From: Butyricimonas faecihominis
GTDB taxonomy: Bacteria > Bacteroidota > Bacteroidia > Bacteroidales > Marinifilaceae
Assembly: GCF_033096445.1 (NCBI RefSeq)
Contig: NZ_AP028155.1
Coordinates: forward strand, 1,059,880-1,123,879
Length of the DNA: 64,000 nt
Direction of reading: 5' to 3'
Made by a program: the position numbers and the translations under genes
In this document: positions 54,257 through 62,330 of the stretch, piece after piece
How positions within the stretch are numbered: position 1 is the stretch's first letter
Layout of the letters: every line of letters starts with the position of its first letter
The notes under the pieces: model-generated
Databases searched by the model: none
What the model was told of the DNA's origin: nothing
Seen by the model: only the letters and a program-made list of their open reading frames with translations

Positions 54257-54871
54257 ATGGTAATCAGAAATTTAGAAAACAAAATCAAGTTAGTGGGCAT
54301 CATCTGCTCGTTCTTCCTTGTCGGCTGCATCATCATCAGCGTGAGCAGCATTTGGACGGCACGGACAATGGTGACAGATGCACAGAAGAAAGTCTATGTG
54401 CTGGACGGCAACGTGCCAATATTGGTCAACCGTACCACGATGGACGAAACCCTTGATGTGGAAGCCAAAAGTCATGTGGAAATGTTCCACCACTTCTTTT
54501 TCACGCTTCCTCCCGATGACAAGTACATCAAATACACGATGGAAAAGGCGATGTACCTGGTGGACGAAACAGGTTTGGCGCAGTACAACACGCTCAAAGA
54601 GAAAGGCTTTTACTCCAACATCTTGGGAACAAGTGCCGTATTCTCCATTTACTGCGACAGTGTGCGGTTTGACAAAAGCAATATGGAGTTCACTTATTAC
54701 GGACGGCAGCGTATCGAGCGCAGAAGCAACATCCTGATGCGTGAACTGGTGACGGCAGGACAACTCAAACGAGTGCCGAGAACCGAGAACAATCCGCACG
54801 GACTGCTTATCGTAAATTGGCGTACCCTCCTCAATAAAGACATCGAACAGAAAACGAAAGCAACCTATTAA
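54257..54871 (+). CDS. traK: TraK, VirB8-like protein
   Basis: A short cytoplasmic start, one membrane helix (about 10-32) and a periplasmic domain of 170 residues, the layout of VirB8. The segment VEAKSHVEMFHHFFFTLPPDD is characteristic of the Bacteroidetes TraK family. It would link the inner-membrane complex to the core complex. It lies 27 bases downstream of traJ. Confidence 0.9.
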   Translation: MVIRNLENKIKLVGIICSFFLVGCIIISVSSIWTARTMVTDAQKKVYVLDGNVPILVNRTTMDETLDVEAKSHVEMFHHFFFTLPPDDKYIKYTMEKAMYLVDETGLAQYNTLKEKGFYSNILGTSAVFSIYCDSVRFDKSNMEFTYYGRQRIERRSNILMRELVTAGQLKRVPRTENNPHGLLIVNWRTLLNKDIEQKTKATY

Positions 54872-54882
54872 AATTTACAGAT

Positions 54883-55248
54883 ATGAACACCAAAGGATTC
54901 CGCAGGATGCTGTTCGGCGAAAAGATGCCTGACAAGAACGATCCACAATACAAAGAGAGATACGAGCGTGATGTGAATGCCGGTCGCAAATTCGCCCAGG
55001 CGACACGTCTTGACAAACTGGCCGCCAAGATACAGGGCTTTGCCAACAGGAACAAGATACTGTTCCTTGTCATGGTATTCGGTTTCGTAATCGGCACATT
55101 CACCTTCAACATTTATCGGCTGACCAAGGCTTATCGGCATGGTCAGGAGATAAGAAGTGCTACAGAAATGCAGGACAGCCTGCTCAGAGAACGCCACAAG
55201 GAGCCGGTTGCTCCCATTGTTGAACCCACCCAAACCAGACAACGATGA
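54883..55248 (+). CDS. traL: TraL-like small membrane protein
   Basis: A basic cytoplasmic N-terminus of about 55 residues leads to one membrane helix (KILFLVMVFGFVIGTFTF) and a short polar tail. By order (between traK and traM) and size (121) it corresponds to TraL. The stop overlaps the traM start by 4 bases. It may stabilise the VirB8- and VirB10-like parts; no direct evidence. Confidence 0.75.
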   Translation: MNTKGFRRMLFGEKMPDKNDPQYKERYERDVNAGRKFAQATRLDKLAAKIQGFANRNKILFLVMVFGFVIGTFTFNIYRLTKAYRHGQEIRSATEMQDSLLRERHKEPVAPIVEPTQTRQR

Positions 55249-56405
55249 AAAGGATATTCGAGAAAATCAATTTCAGGCAGCCCAAATATATGCTTCCTGC
55301 CATATTGTATATTCCGCTGTTGGGCGCGTCCTATTTCATCTTTGACCTCTTCCATGCAGAAAAGGCAGAGATAGCCGACAAGACACTCCAGACCACGGAG
55401 TTCCTGAATCCCGACCTGCCCGATGCCACCATCAAGGGCGGCGACGGCATAGGAAGCAAATACGAGAACATGGCAAAGTCGTGGGGCAAGATTGCCGACT
55501 ACACGGCTGTGGATAACATAGAACGAGACGAACCCGATGATGACAAGGAAAAATACGAATCGCAGTACAGCCAGGACGAAGTTGCCTTCTTGGGTGAACT
55601 GGAACAGCAGAAATTACAGGCAGAGGAAACTGCCGATGCCAAAGCGAGAGAGCAGGAAGCCCTCAAAGAACTGGAGCGTGCCCTCGCGGAAGCACGACTA
55701 AAGGCGCAGGCACAGGTGGAACCTGTTGAACCGCTTGCAGAAGACAGTCTTGAACAACGCACGGAAACCGGAGTGTCCGCAAGCGGAACAATCAATGAAG
55801 AAAGCCGGGCGGTAAACGCTCCTTCCGAAAACGAAGAACCGGGTGAAATGGTCAAGAAAGTAAAAGTGACCTCCGACTATTTCAACACCATTGCCCAAAA
55901 CGAGCATGAGCCTAATCTGATCAAGGCGATTATAGACGAGGATGTCAAGGCCGTGGACGGAAGCCGTGTCAGACTTCGGCTTTTGGATGATGTGGAAATC
56001 AATGAGACGGTGGTCAAAAGCGGTTCTTATCTCTACGCCATCATGAGCGGCTTTTCCTCGCAGAGGGTCAAGGGAACCATTAACAGCGTACTGGTGAATG
56101 ATGAAATCGTCAAGGTCAGCCTTTCGCTCTATGATACCGACGGACTGGAGGGGCTGTATGTGCCGTCAAGTTCATTCCGTGAAACCGCAAAAGATGTGGC
56201 AAGCGGAGCGTTCAATAGCAACATGAACATTAATACCGGCGGTAATGGCAACAGCCTTACTCAATGGGGAATGCAGGCTATTCAGGATGCCTACCAGAAG
56301 ACGAGCAACGCCATCAGCAAGAACATCAAGAAGAACAAGGTCAACCTGAAATACGGTACGTTTGTCTATATCATCAACAGCAAGGAAAAAAGAAATGCAA
56401 AGTAA
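55245..56405 (+). CDS. traM: TraM, VirB10-like protein
   Basis: One membrane helix (about 14-35) is followed by a long Glu- and Ala-rich helical linker (residues 90-180). The C-terminal VirB10-like domain comes last (VRLRLLDDVEINETVVKSGSYLYAIMSGFSSQRVKGTI). VirB10-type proteins span the periplasm and form the core complex with TraN. The order and length (386) match Bacteroidetes TraM. Confidence 0.92.
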   Translation: MKRIFEKINFRQPKYMLPAILYIPLLGASYFIFDLFHAEKAEIADKTLQTTEFLNPDLPDATIKGGDGIGSKYENMAKSWGKIADYTAVDNIERDEPDDDKEKYESQYSQDEVAFLGELEQQKLQAEETADAKAREQEALKELERALAEARLKAQAQVEPVEPLAEDSLEQRTETGVSASGTINEESRAVNAPSENEEPGEMVKKVKVTSDYFNTIAQNEHEPNLIKAIIDEDVKAVDGSRVRLRLLDDVEINETVVKSGSYLYAIMSGFSSQRVKGTINSVLVNDEIVKVSLSLYDTDGLEGLYVPSSSFRETAKDVASGAFNSNMNINTGGNGNSLTQWGMQAIQDAYQKTSNAISKNIKKNKVNLKYGTFVYIINSKEKRNAK

Positions 56406-56429
56406 ATAACCATTCAAAGAATCATAGAT

Positions 56430-57275
56430 ATGAAGATTATCAAGACTATCTGTATCGGAGTAACGGCGGCATTGTCAAGCCTGCCTACATTCGCCCAGCA
56501 GACTTACGAGGAATTGGAGCAACTGACCGTCAACGAGCAAGTGACCACGGTCATTACCGCTTCCGAACCTATACGCTTCGTGGATATTTCCACGGACAAA
56601 GTGGTCGGTGACCAACCGATAAACAACACGATCCGTCTGAAGCCAAAGGAGACAGGACACGAGGACGGTGAGGTACTGGCCATCGTCACCATTGTCACGG
56701 AACGCTACCGTACCCAGTATGCGCTGCTCTATACCACAAGGATGCAGGAAGCCGTGACGGACAAGGAAATCGAGTTCCGGGAACGTAACGCCTATAACAA
56801 TCCTGCCGTGAGTATGTCACAGGCGGATATGACACAGTTTGCGAGGCGTATATGGAACTCTCCTGCCAAATACCGCAACGTGAGAAGCCGGGAACACCGC
56901 ATGACGATGAGATTGAACAACATCTATACGGTCAGTGATTATTTTTTCATTGACTTCTCCATCGAGAACAAGACCAATATCCGTTTCGACATCGATCAGA
57001 TACGGGTAAAACTCGCGGACAAGAAGTTGTCCAAGGCAACCAACGCCCAAATCATAGAGCTGGCACCCGCATTGGTACTTGAACAGGCAAAGTCATTCCG
57101 TCATGGCTACCGTAACGTCATTGTGTTGAAGAAGATGACCTTCCCCAACGACAAGGTACTGACCATTGAAATGACCGAGAAACAGATAAGCGGCAGGAAC
57201 ATACATTTGAATATAGACTACGAGGATGTGCTTTCAGCCGATTCGTTTAACCGTGTATTATTGGAGGAGGAATGA
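56430..57275 (+). CDS. traN: TraN, VirB9-like protein
   Basis: A signal peptide (ICIGVTAALSSLPTFAQQ) is followed by an all-beta-looking N-domain that includes TVITASEPIRFVDISTDKVVGD. A C-domain follows with NIYTVSDYFFIDFSIENKTN and a KSFRHGYRNVIVLKKMTFPN stretch typical of TraN (DUF4138). VirB9-like proteins form the outer-membrane part of the core complex. It follows traM by 24 bases and overlaps traO by 4. Confidence 0.92.
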   Translation: MKIIKTICIGVTAALSSLPTFAQQTYEELEQLTVNEQVTTVITASEPIRFVDISTDKVVGDQPINNTIRLKPKETGHEDGEVLAIVTIVTERYRTQYALLYTTRMQEAVTDKEIEFRERNAYNNPAVSMSQADMTQFARRIWNSPAKYRNVRSREHRMTMRLNNIYTVSDYFFIDFSIENKTNIRFDIDQIRVKLADKKLSKATNAQIIELAPALVLEQAKSFRHGYRNVIVLKKMTFPNDKVLTIEMTEKQISGRNIHLNIDYEDVLSADSFNRVLLEEE

Positions 57276-57781
57276 TGAAAAAGATATTATTGATATTGGT
57301 CACGGTAATAACATTTGCCATGAACGGTAAAGCGCAAAGCAACAGCGACCGTCTTTCGTTGGGTATTGGTTGCCTGTATCAAAACGGACTGGACCTCACC
57401 CTCTCATACGAACATGAGGGCAAGTACCACCACATGTGGGAGTTTTTTGCCAACGGTTATCTCAAATGGGACGAATGCGCATCCTGCGGTCATATCTGTC
57501 CGGAATCATTCTGGAGGAATTACAGGAGTTACGGATTCGGAGTAGCCTACAAGCCTTGTGTGGCGCGTGGTCGCAACCATTACGGCAATGTCCGTATCGG
57601 GGCATCTGCCGGGAGTGACACAAAACGGTTCTTGGGCGGCATCCACCTCGGCTATGAACACAATTATGTGTTGCGTGGTGGCTGGAGGCTGTTCTGCCAA
57701 GTGAAAACCGATTTGATGATAAAAGGAGAAGACCTGTTCCGCACAGGCATTGTCTTAGGTGTAAAATTACCTCTAAACTAA
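57272..57781 (+). CDS. traO: TraO-like outer-membrane barrel protein
   Basis: The signal peptide (ILVTVITFAMNGKAQ) and a pattern of short aromatic strands (LTLSYEHEGKYHHMWEFF, YRSYGFGVAYKPCV, LGGIHLGYEHNYVL) ending in VLGVKLPLN describe a small beta barrel. In CTnDOT the gene after traN is traO, an outer-membrane protein. Four cysteines cluster around ECASCGHICPE, which is unusual for this family and could form disulfides at the surface. Confidence 0.82.
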   Translation: MMKKILLILVTVITFAMNGKAQSNSDRLSLGIGCLYQNGLDLTLSYEHEGKYHHMWEFFANGYLKWDECASCGHICPESFWRNYRSYGFGVAYKPCVARGRNHYGNVRIGASAGSDTKRFLGGIHLGYEHNYVLRGGWRLFCQVKTDLMIKGEDLFRTGIVLGVKLPLN

Positions 57782-57787
57782 GGGAAA

Positions 57788-58459
57788 ATGAAAAAGAAAT
57801 TATACATAAACGCTTGCAGGCTATTCAGCCTGTTAACCATCGTCACGTTATTCGTAGCCTGTGACGCACACCGGGATTTCCCGGACACGGCAATGAAACC
57901 CTGTCATATCCTGTGTACGGACGGCAAAGTGTTGTCGGTATCAGACTTCAAGCAATCCGAAAAACAGCCTATTGCCGTGGTGTTCCATGTCAATCACGAC
58001 GAAGCTATTGAAGGCAACGGCTATGCGGTTTACCTGTGGGACTTGGCACCGGAGGCTTTTGCAGATAGCATAGGTGTAAACCAACGCACATCTGCTGACA
58101 TCACGGCACTGGACGGCAACGAGAACACCTTTGCAATCTACGACACCAGAGAAACCACCTCGCCTATGGCAGAAGCGGTCTTCGCCCTGTGGCGGTACGG
58201 ACAGTCGTCCTATATCCCATCAGTGGCGCAGATGCGGATGCTCTATAATGCCAAGAGCCAGATAAACCCCATCATCAGGATGTGCGGTGGCGACGAGCTG
58301 CCCGATGCTGCCGATGACTGCTGGTACTGGACGAGTACGGAAGTGGCCGGGCAGGAAAAGGCGAAAGCGTGGCTCTATTCCATGGGAAGCGGCTCGATGC
58401 AGGAAACACCCAAGACACAGGCACACAAGGTACGTGCAATCATTACACTAAACAAATAA
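57788..58459 (+). CDS. Lipoprotein with a DUF1566/Lcl-like C-terminal fold
   Basis: A lipoprotein signal ends in LFVAC (Cys about 25). The later part (YIPSVAQMRMLYN..., then WYWTSTEVAGQEKAKAWLYSMGSG and HKVRAI) follows the pattern of DUF1566/Lcl C-terminal domains, which are found in surface or adhesion lipoproteins. It may face the outside and help mating contact or keep the outer membrane part in place. It is 6 bases after traO. Confidence 0.72.
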   Translation: MKKKLYINACRLFSLLTIVTLFVACDAHRDFPDTAMKPCHILCTDGKVLSVSDFKQSEKQPIAVVFHVNHDEAIEGNGYAVYLWDLAPEAFADSIGVNQRTSADITALDGNENTFAIYDTRETTSPMAEAVFALWRYGQSSYIPSVAQMRMLYNAKSQINPIIRMCGGDELPDAADDCWYWTSTEVAGQEKAKAWLYSMGSGSMQETPKTQAHKVRAIITLNK

Positions 58460-58471
58460 AACGAAGAGAAT

Positions 58472-59200
58472 ATGGAAACAATAGACATTATCATGCTTAT
58501 AGGACTTTTACTGATGATAACGGCACTTGTCCTGATGTACCGATGTGCGAGAAAAAGATCGCCCCGTCGGAAAATGGAAGAACTTGCCGAAGTCCTTGTT
58601 TCGGTCAAAAAGGATTTTGCATACAAATTACAGCGATTCGATTACCTGCTGGAAATGATAGCGGACGAAAATGAACACGTTTCGTTCCTGAAAAGACGTA
58701 TCACCCAATTGCAGGAGATAACCGAAGAACTGGAAGAGAAGCGCGGCAAACTTGATGAGAACATCGAATCATTGACGAACATCCAAGCCGAACTAAGAGA
58801 AAGCAGCGACACGCTTGTGGAGCAATCCGCCCGGTTACGAACAGAAATATCGTACAGCGAGCAGGCTCTCCGCGAGATAGGACAACGCATCGAGTATCAG
58901 AAGAAAATCAAAGAGGGACTGGAGATTGCTTTAGGCAACATTCCTGCGGAAGAGGTTCATTACCTCTCGAAGCCGGTGTTCAGCATGGGCATCACACCGT
59001 CTGTATGCGACCGTCTGGAAGCTCGCGGCATATTGTATATCGGAGACCTGATTCCGCTCAGTGAACAGCATCTTATCGAGACCTGGGGCGTAGGTCCGGT
59101 CACTCTTGAAAAGATAAAAACCAAGATGAACGAGAACGGTGTATGGTTCGGGATGGATGTCATCCGGGTCGGCAGCCGTTGGTTCCGTCGGAAACAGTAA
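58472..59200 (+). CDS. Membrane-anchored coiled-coil protein ending in an RNA polymerase alpha-CTD-like domain
   Basis: One membrane helix (residues 5-23) and a basic patch (CARKRSPRRK) place the rest in the cytoplasm. Residues 35-155 form a long coiled coil. Residues 170-228 run MGITPSVCDRLEARGILYIG, then DLIPLSEQHLIETWGVG and PVTLEKIKTKMNENG. This matches the two-helix-hairpin fold of the alpha subunit C-terminal domain (x-A-x-I-x-T-I/V-G-D-L ... G-x-x-S/T-L-x-E-I-K). Such domains bind DNA or protein. The gene lies directly before the coupling-protein gene, so it may bring DNA or the relaxosome to the coupling protein. That role is inferred. Confidence 0.7.
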   Translation: METIDIIMLIGLLLMITALVLMYRCARKRSPRRKMEELAEVLVSVKKDFAYKLQRFDYLLEMIADENEHVSFLKRRITQLQEITEELEEKRGKLDENIESLTNIQAELRESSDTLVEQSARLRTEISYSEQALREIGQRIEYQKKIKEGLEIALGNIPAEEVHYLSKPVFSMGITPSVCDRLEARGILYIGDLIPLSEQHLIETWGVGPVTLEKIKTKMNENGVWFGMDVIRVGSRWFRRKQ

Positions 59201-59218
59201 CCAATAACATATTGAATC

Positions 59219-59944
59219 ATGGAAGAAAGCAAAGAGTTACAAGGATTTTACAAGATATTCCGTTCGGTCATCTATGTCTCCATTCTGCTGGAGTTCTTCG
59301 AGTATGCCATTGACCCGGCCATGCTTGACCATTGGGGCGGCATACTCTGCGACATACACGGGCGTATCAAGCGGTGGGTAATCTACAATGACGGAAATCT
59401 CGCATATAGCAAGTTAGCCACGTTCCTGCTTATATGCATCACCTGCATAGGGACAAGGAACAAGAAGAAACTGGAGTTCAATGCACGGAAGCAAGTTCTT
59501 TATCCTATCATAATAGGTATGGGGCTGGTTGTATTGTCTGTTTGGTTGTTTGGATATCCGATGGAAACAAGGCTTTACACCTTACGGTTGAACATCTGGC
59601 TTTATATGCTTGCCTCAATAATCGGCGTGGTACTGGTACACATCGCCCTTGACAACATTTCCAAGTTCCTCAAAGAGGGATTGCTGAAAGACCGTTTCAA
59701 TTTTGAGAACGAGAGTTTTGAGCAGTGCCGGGAGTTGCAGGAGAACAAGTATTCGGTCAATATCCCCATGCGCTACTATTACAAGGGGAAGTTCCGCAAA
59801 GGTTGGGTGAACATCAGCAATCCGTTCCGAGGCACATGGGTAGTCGGCACACCGGGTTCCGGCAAGACTTTCTCCATTATCGAACCGTTTATCCGGCAAC
59901 ACTCAGCAAAAGGCTTTGCCTTAGTTGTTTACGACTATAAATTT
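59219..59944 (+). CDS. Type IV coupling protein (VirD4/TraG-type), exon 1
   Basis: Coupling proteins are inner-membrane hexameric ATPases that pass the relaxase-DNA complex to the secretion channel. Exon 1 (242 codons) carries three to four membrane helices and ends 24 residues after Walker A (GTPGSGKTF, near 209-217). The codon boundary falls exactly at 59944/59945. Unspliced, the frame reads one Val codon into the intron and stops at once (GTG TGA), so no active protein can come from this part alone. Removal of the intron joins ...YDYKF to PTLATKLYY... in frame (see 62331-63785). Confidence 0.9.
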
Positions 59945-60555
59945 GTGTGACGAGCAAGTCATGTTGATGGCTGTTTAACTGAGTTAAACTCTGATTAAAC
60001 CTATTGTTTCGTCAATAGTAGCCTAAGAGCAGGTGCGACATCAGTTGTGCTAAGCTGCTCTGAAAAGGTAACCCTCCCGAAAGGGGAAGAATGAACCGTG
60101 AGGGAATTTCAACGACCGCAAGCGTTATGCAGTCTGGGGGCTTGGCTCAATGGTATGGTTAGCGCAAGCGAACTGTTATTTAAAGGTCGTTAAGTCGAAC
60201 AAGCCAAACAACGCTGATAGGCTTGAACCAAAAGGTAAAGCGGTTGGACATTTCTGTGAATTTTGGGAATGCACGAACATCAGAACCGCCGGCTGAGAGA
60301 CAGAACCTAACCCATTGGTTTGGCATCAACATGGAACTCGGTAAGCCTATATATCTCCCACAAAGGGTAAGCAGACCGCAAGGAATGCCGAATGGTATGT
60401 AGGTATAAGATTGTGGAAAAAGCGAATGCCATTCTGTAACGGAATGGATAAGGATTAAGCCAATGTCACGTGTGTCATTGACAACATCATCCTCCACGAA
60501 AGTGGGCAGACTTCCACTAGGTAATTCTTTTACAAGATAACTTAAAGAACTTCTT

Positions 60556-60563
60556 AAAGGAGG
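60556..60563 (+). promoter_or_regulatory. Strong Shine-Dalgarno of the intron-encoded protein
   Basis: AAAGGAGG lies 7 bases before the ATG at 60571. Bacteroidetes genes here rarely have such a site, so it probably reflects an intron lineage that moves between phyla, or the intron's own need for translation control. Confidence 0.6.
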
Positions 60564-60570
60564 AAAGCAA

Positions 60571-62226
60571 ATGAACGAAAATAGAAATATTAAGTGTGCG
60601 CCTTCTGACCGAAACCAAAGTTGGACCAGTATAGACTGGAACAAGGCGGAGGAAACGGTCAAGAAGCTTCAAGCGCGTATTGTAAAAGCTCAGAAAGAAG
60701 GTAAGTATGGTAAAGTGAAAGCTTTGCAATGGACACTTACCCACTCGTTTTATGCCAAGGCATTGGCAGTTAAACGAGTGACCTCTAACAGTGGCTCAAA
60801 AACTTCGGGGGTGGACAAAACATTATGGACAACACCTGAAAGAAAATACAGAGCCATTGCTACACTTAAGAGAAGAGGCTACAAACCTCAACCGTTAAAG
60901 AGAGTCAATATCAAAAAGAGTAATGGTAAACTTCGCCCTTTGGGCATTCCTACAATGACAGACCGCGCAATGCAGGCATTGTACCTAATGGCACTTGACC
61001 CTGTAGCAGAAACCATTTCGGACAAATATTCATTTGGATTCAGAAAGAATCGCTGTTGTGCAGATGCCATGATTCGTTGTCATACCCTCTTATCTCGTTC
61101 TTACTCACCCGAGTGGGTTTTAGAGGGAGATATAAAGGGATGCTTTGACCACATCAGCCATGATTGGCTTCTAAACAATGTCCCTATGGATAAAGAAATA
61201 CTCCGTAAGTGGTTGAAATGCGGATTTGTCTTCAAAGGAGAGGTTTTCCCAACGGAAGAAGGTACACCACAAGGTGGAATCATATCGCCAACTCTTGCTA
61301 ACATCGCTCTGAACGGTATCGAAAAGGCTCTTTCGGGATTCAAGCAAACAACCCGTAATGGTGTTGCATATAATCCCAAAGTGAGTTTAATACGATATGC
61401 CGATGATTTTATCATTACAGGTGCATCTAAAGAAATCTTGGAAAACGAGGTAAAACCTATTCTAGTCGAATTCTTCCAAGAAAGAGGGCTGGAACTGTCA
61501 GAAGAAAAAACAGTTATAACCCATGTTTCGGAAGGTTTTGATTTTCTCGGATTCAATGTTCGCAAATATAATGGTACACTACTGACAAAACCGTCAAAGA
61601 AAAGTGTAAAGAAACTCACCGAAAAGGTGAAGGTTCTATTGAAATCGCACAGAGCAGTAAAACAAGAGGAAATACTTATGATGCTGAATCCAATATTGAC
61701 GGGATGGTCAATGTACTATCGGTATTGCGCAGCCTCAGAAACTTTTAGGAAAACCGACCAAAAGATATTCAATATGATTTGGAGATGGTGTCTCAGACGC
61801 CATTCAAACAAATCTCTTGGATGGATTAAAAATCGGTATTTTCATCGTGTGAATAATCGTGATTGGTGTTTTGGTATCGCAAAAGACAGTCCTAAGGGAA
61901 ATACACATATCCTTCTAACTCGTCTGTTTGATACCAAGATTACAAAATATCCCCAAATAAAAGGGGATGCAAATCCGTATGATGCGGAATGGTATGATTA
62001 CTTCCTTGACAGAAATCTTATTCGTATGAAAGAAAGTTTGAAAGGAAGGAAATCCCTCATATTCATGTGGGAAAGACAGAACCAATGCTGTCCATTATGT
62101 GGAGAACCCATAACCAAAGACACACCGTGGCGCACGGTGATGCTGAACGTGGATGGTATATCCAAACTGCATCTTGCACATGAAACATGTTGTAAATCTC
62201 TTAACAAGAAAGGAGGACTTTCATGA
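60571..62226 (+). CDS. ltrA: Group II intron reverse transcriptase/maturase
   Basis: The 551-residue protein has the RT blocks in order: GKLRPLGIPTMTDRAMQ, YSFGFRKNRCCADA, the catalytic EGDIKGCFD, the EEGTPQGGIISPTLANI turn and IRYADDFIITG (YADD). The maturase (X) domain follows around VKVLLKSHRAVKQEEI. A C-terminal HNH-like region has CCPLCGEPI and later HETCCK, but the His residues expected before the Asn in HNH enzymes are not evident. Target cleavage may therefore be weak or use another route. It helps its own intron splice and inserts it into DNA. Confidence 0.93.
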   Translation: MNENRNIKCAPSDRNQSWTSIDWNKAEETVKKLQARIVKAQKEGKYGKVKALQWTLTHSFYAKALAVKRVTSNSGSKTSGVDKTLWTTPERKYRAIATLKRRGYKPQPLKRVNIKKSNGKLRPLGIPTMTDRAMQALYLMALDPVAETISDKYSFGFRKNRCCADAMIRCHTLLSRSYSPEWVLEGDIKGCFDHISHDWLLNNVPMDKEILRKWLKCGFVFKGEVFPTEEGTPQGGIISPTLANIALNGIEKALSGFKQTTRNGVAYNPKVSLIRYADDFIITGASKEILENEVKPILVEFFQERGLELSEEKTVITHVSEGFDFLGFNVRKYNGTLLTKPSKKSVKKLTEKVKVLLKSHRAVKQEEILMMLNPILTGWSMYYRYCAASETFRKTDQKIFNMIWRWCLRRHSNKSLGWIKNRYFHRVNNRDWCFGIAKDSPKGNTHILLTRLFDTKITKYPQIKGDANPYDAEWYDYFLDRNLIRMKESLKGRKSLIFMWERQNQCCPLCGEPITKDTPWRTVMLNVDGISKLHLAHETCCKSLNKKGGLS

Positions 62227-62255
62227 GCGTGCTTCATAGAAGTATTGAATTGCTT

Positions 62256-62289
62256 GAGCCGTATGATGGGAAACTATCATGTACGGTTC
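62256..62289 (+). ncRNA. Group II intron domain V
   Basis: The 34-nt hairpin starts GAGCCGTATGATGG and ends TACGGTTC, with the AGC catalytic triad at 62257-62259, a GAAA tetraloop and the two-base bulge region. It is the catalytic core of the ribozyme. Confidence 0.9.
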
Positions 62290-62330
62290 TTAGGGGGGAA
62301 AGCGCCCGTAAGGGTGCCGACCTACCCGAT

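Larger units (their letters stand above)
59945..62330 (+). mobile_element. Group II intron with reverse-transcriptase ORF, inserted in the coupling-protein gene
   Basis: The 5' end is GTGTGACG, the standard GUGYG start. A 34-nt domain V is present at 62256-62289, domain VI follows, and the 3' end is GAT (AY). The 2386-base length with an intron-encoded protein in domain IV is normal. Both splice sites fall on codon boundaries, and the joined exons encode a coupling protein of 726 residues with no lost or added residue. All visible parts needed for splicing are intact. Confidence 0.92.

Noticed and set aside
62223-62330. Open frame ahead of coupling-protein exon 2, apparently giving it a new N-terminus (MSVLHRSIELLEPYDG...)
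   Set aside because: These bases are domains V and VI of the group II intron. The open frame is chance; the protein resumes at 62331 after splicing.
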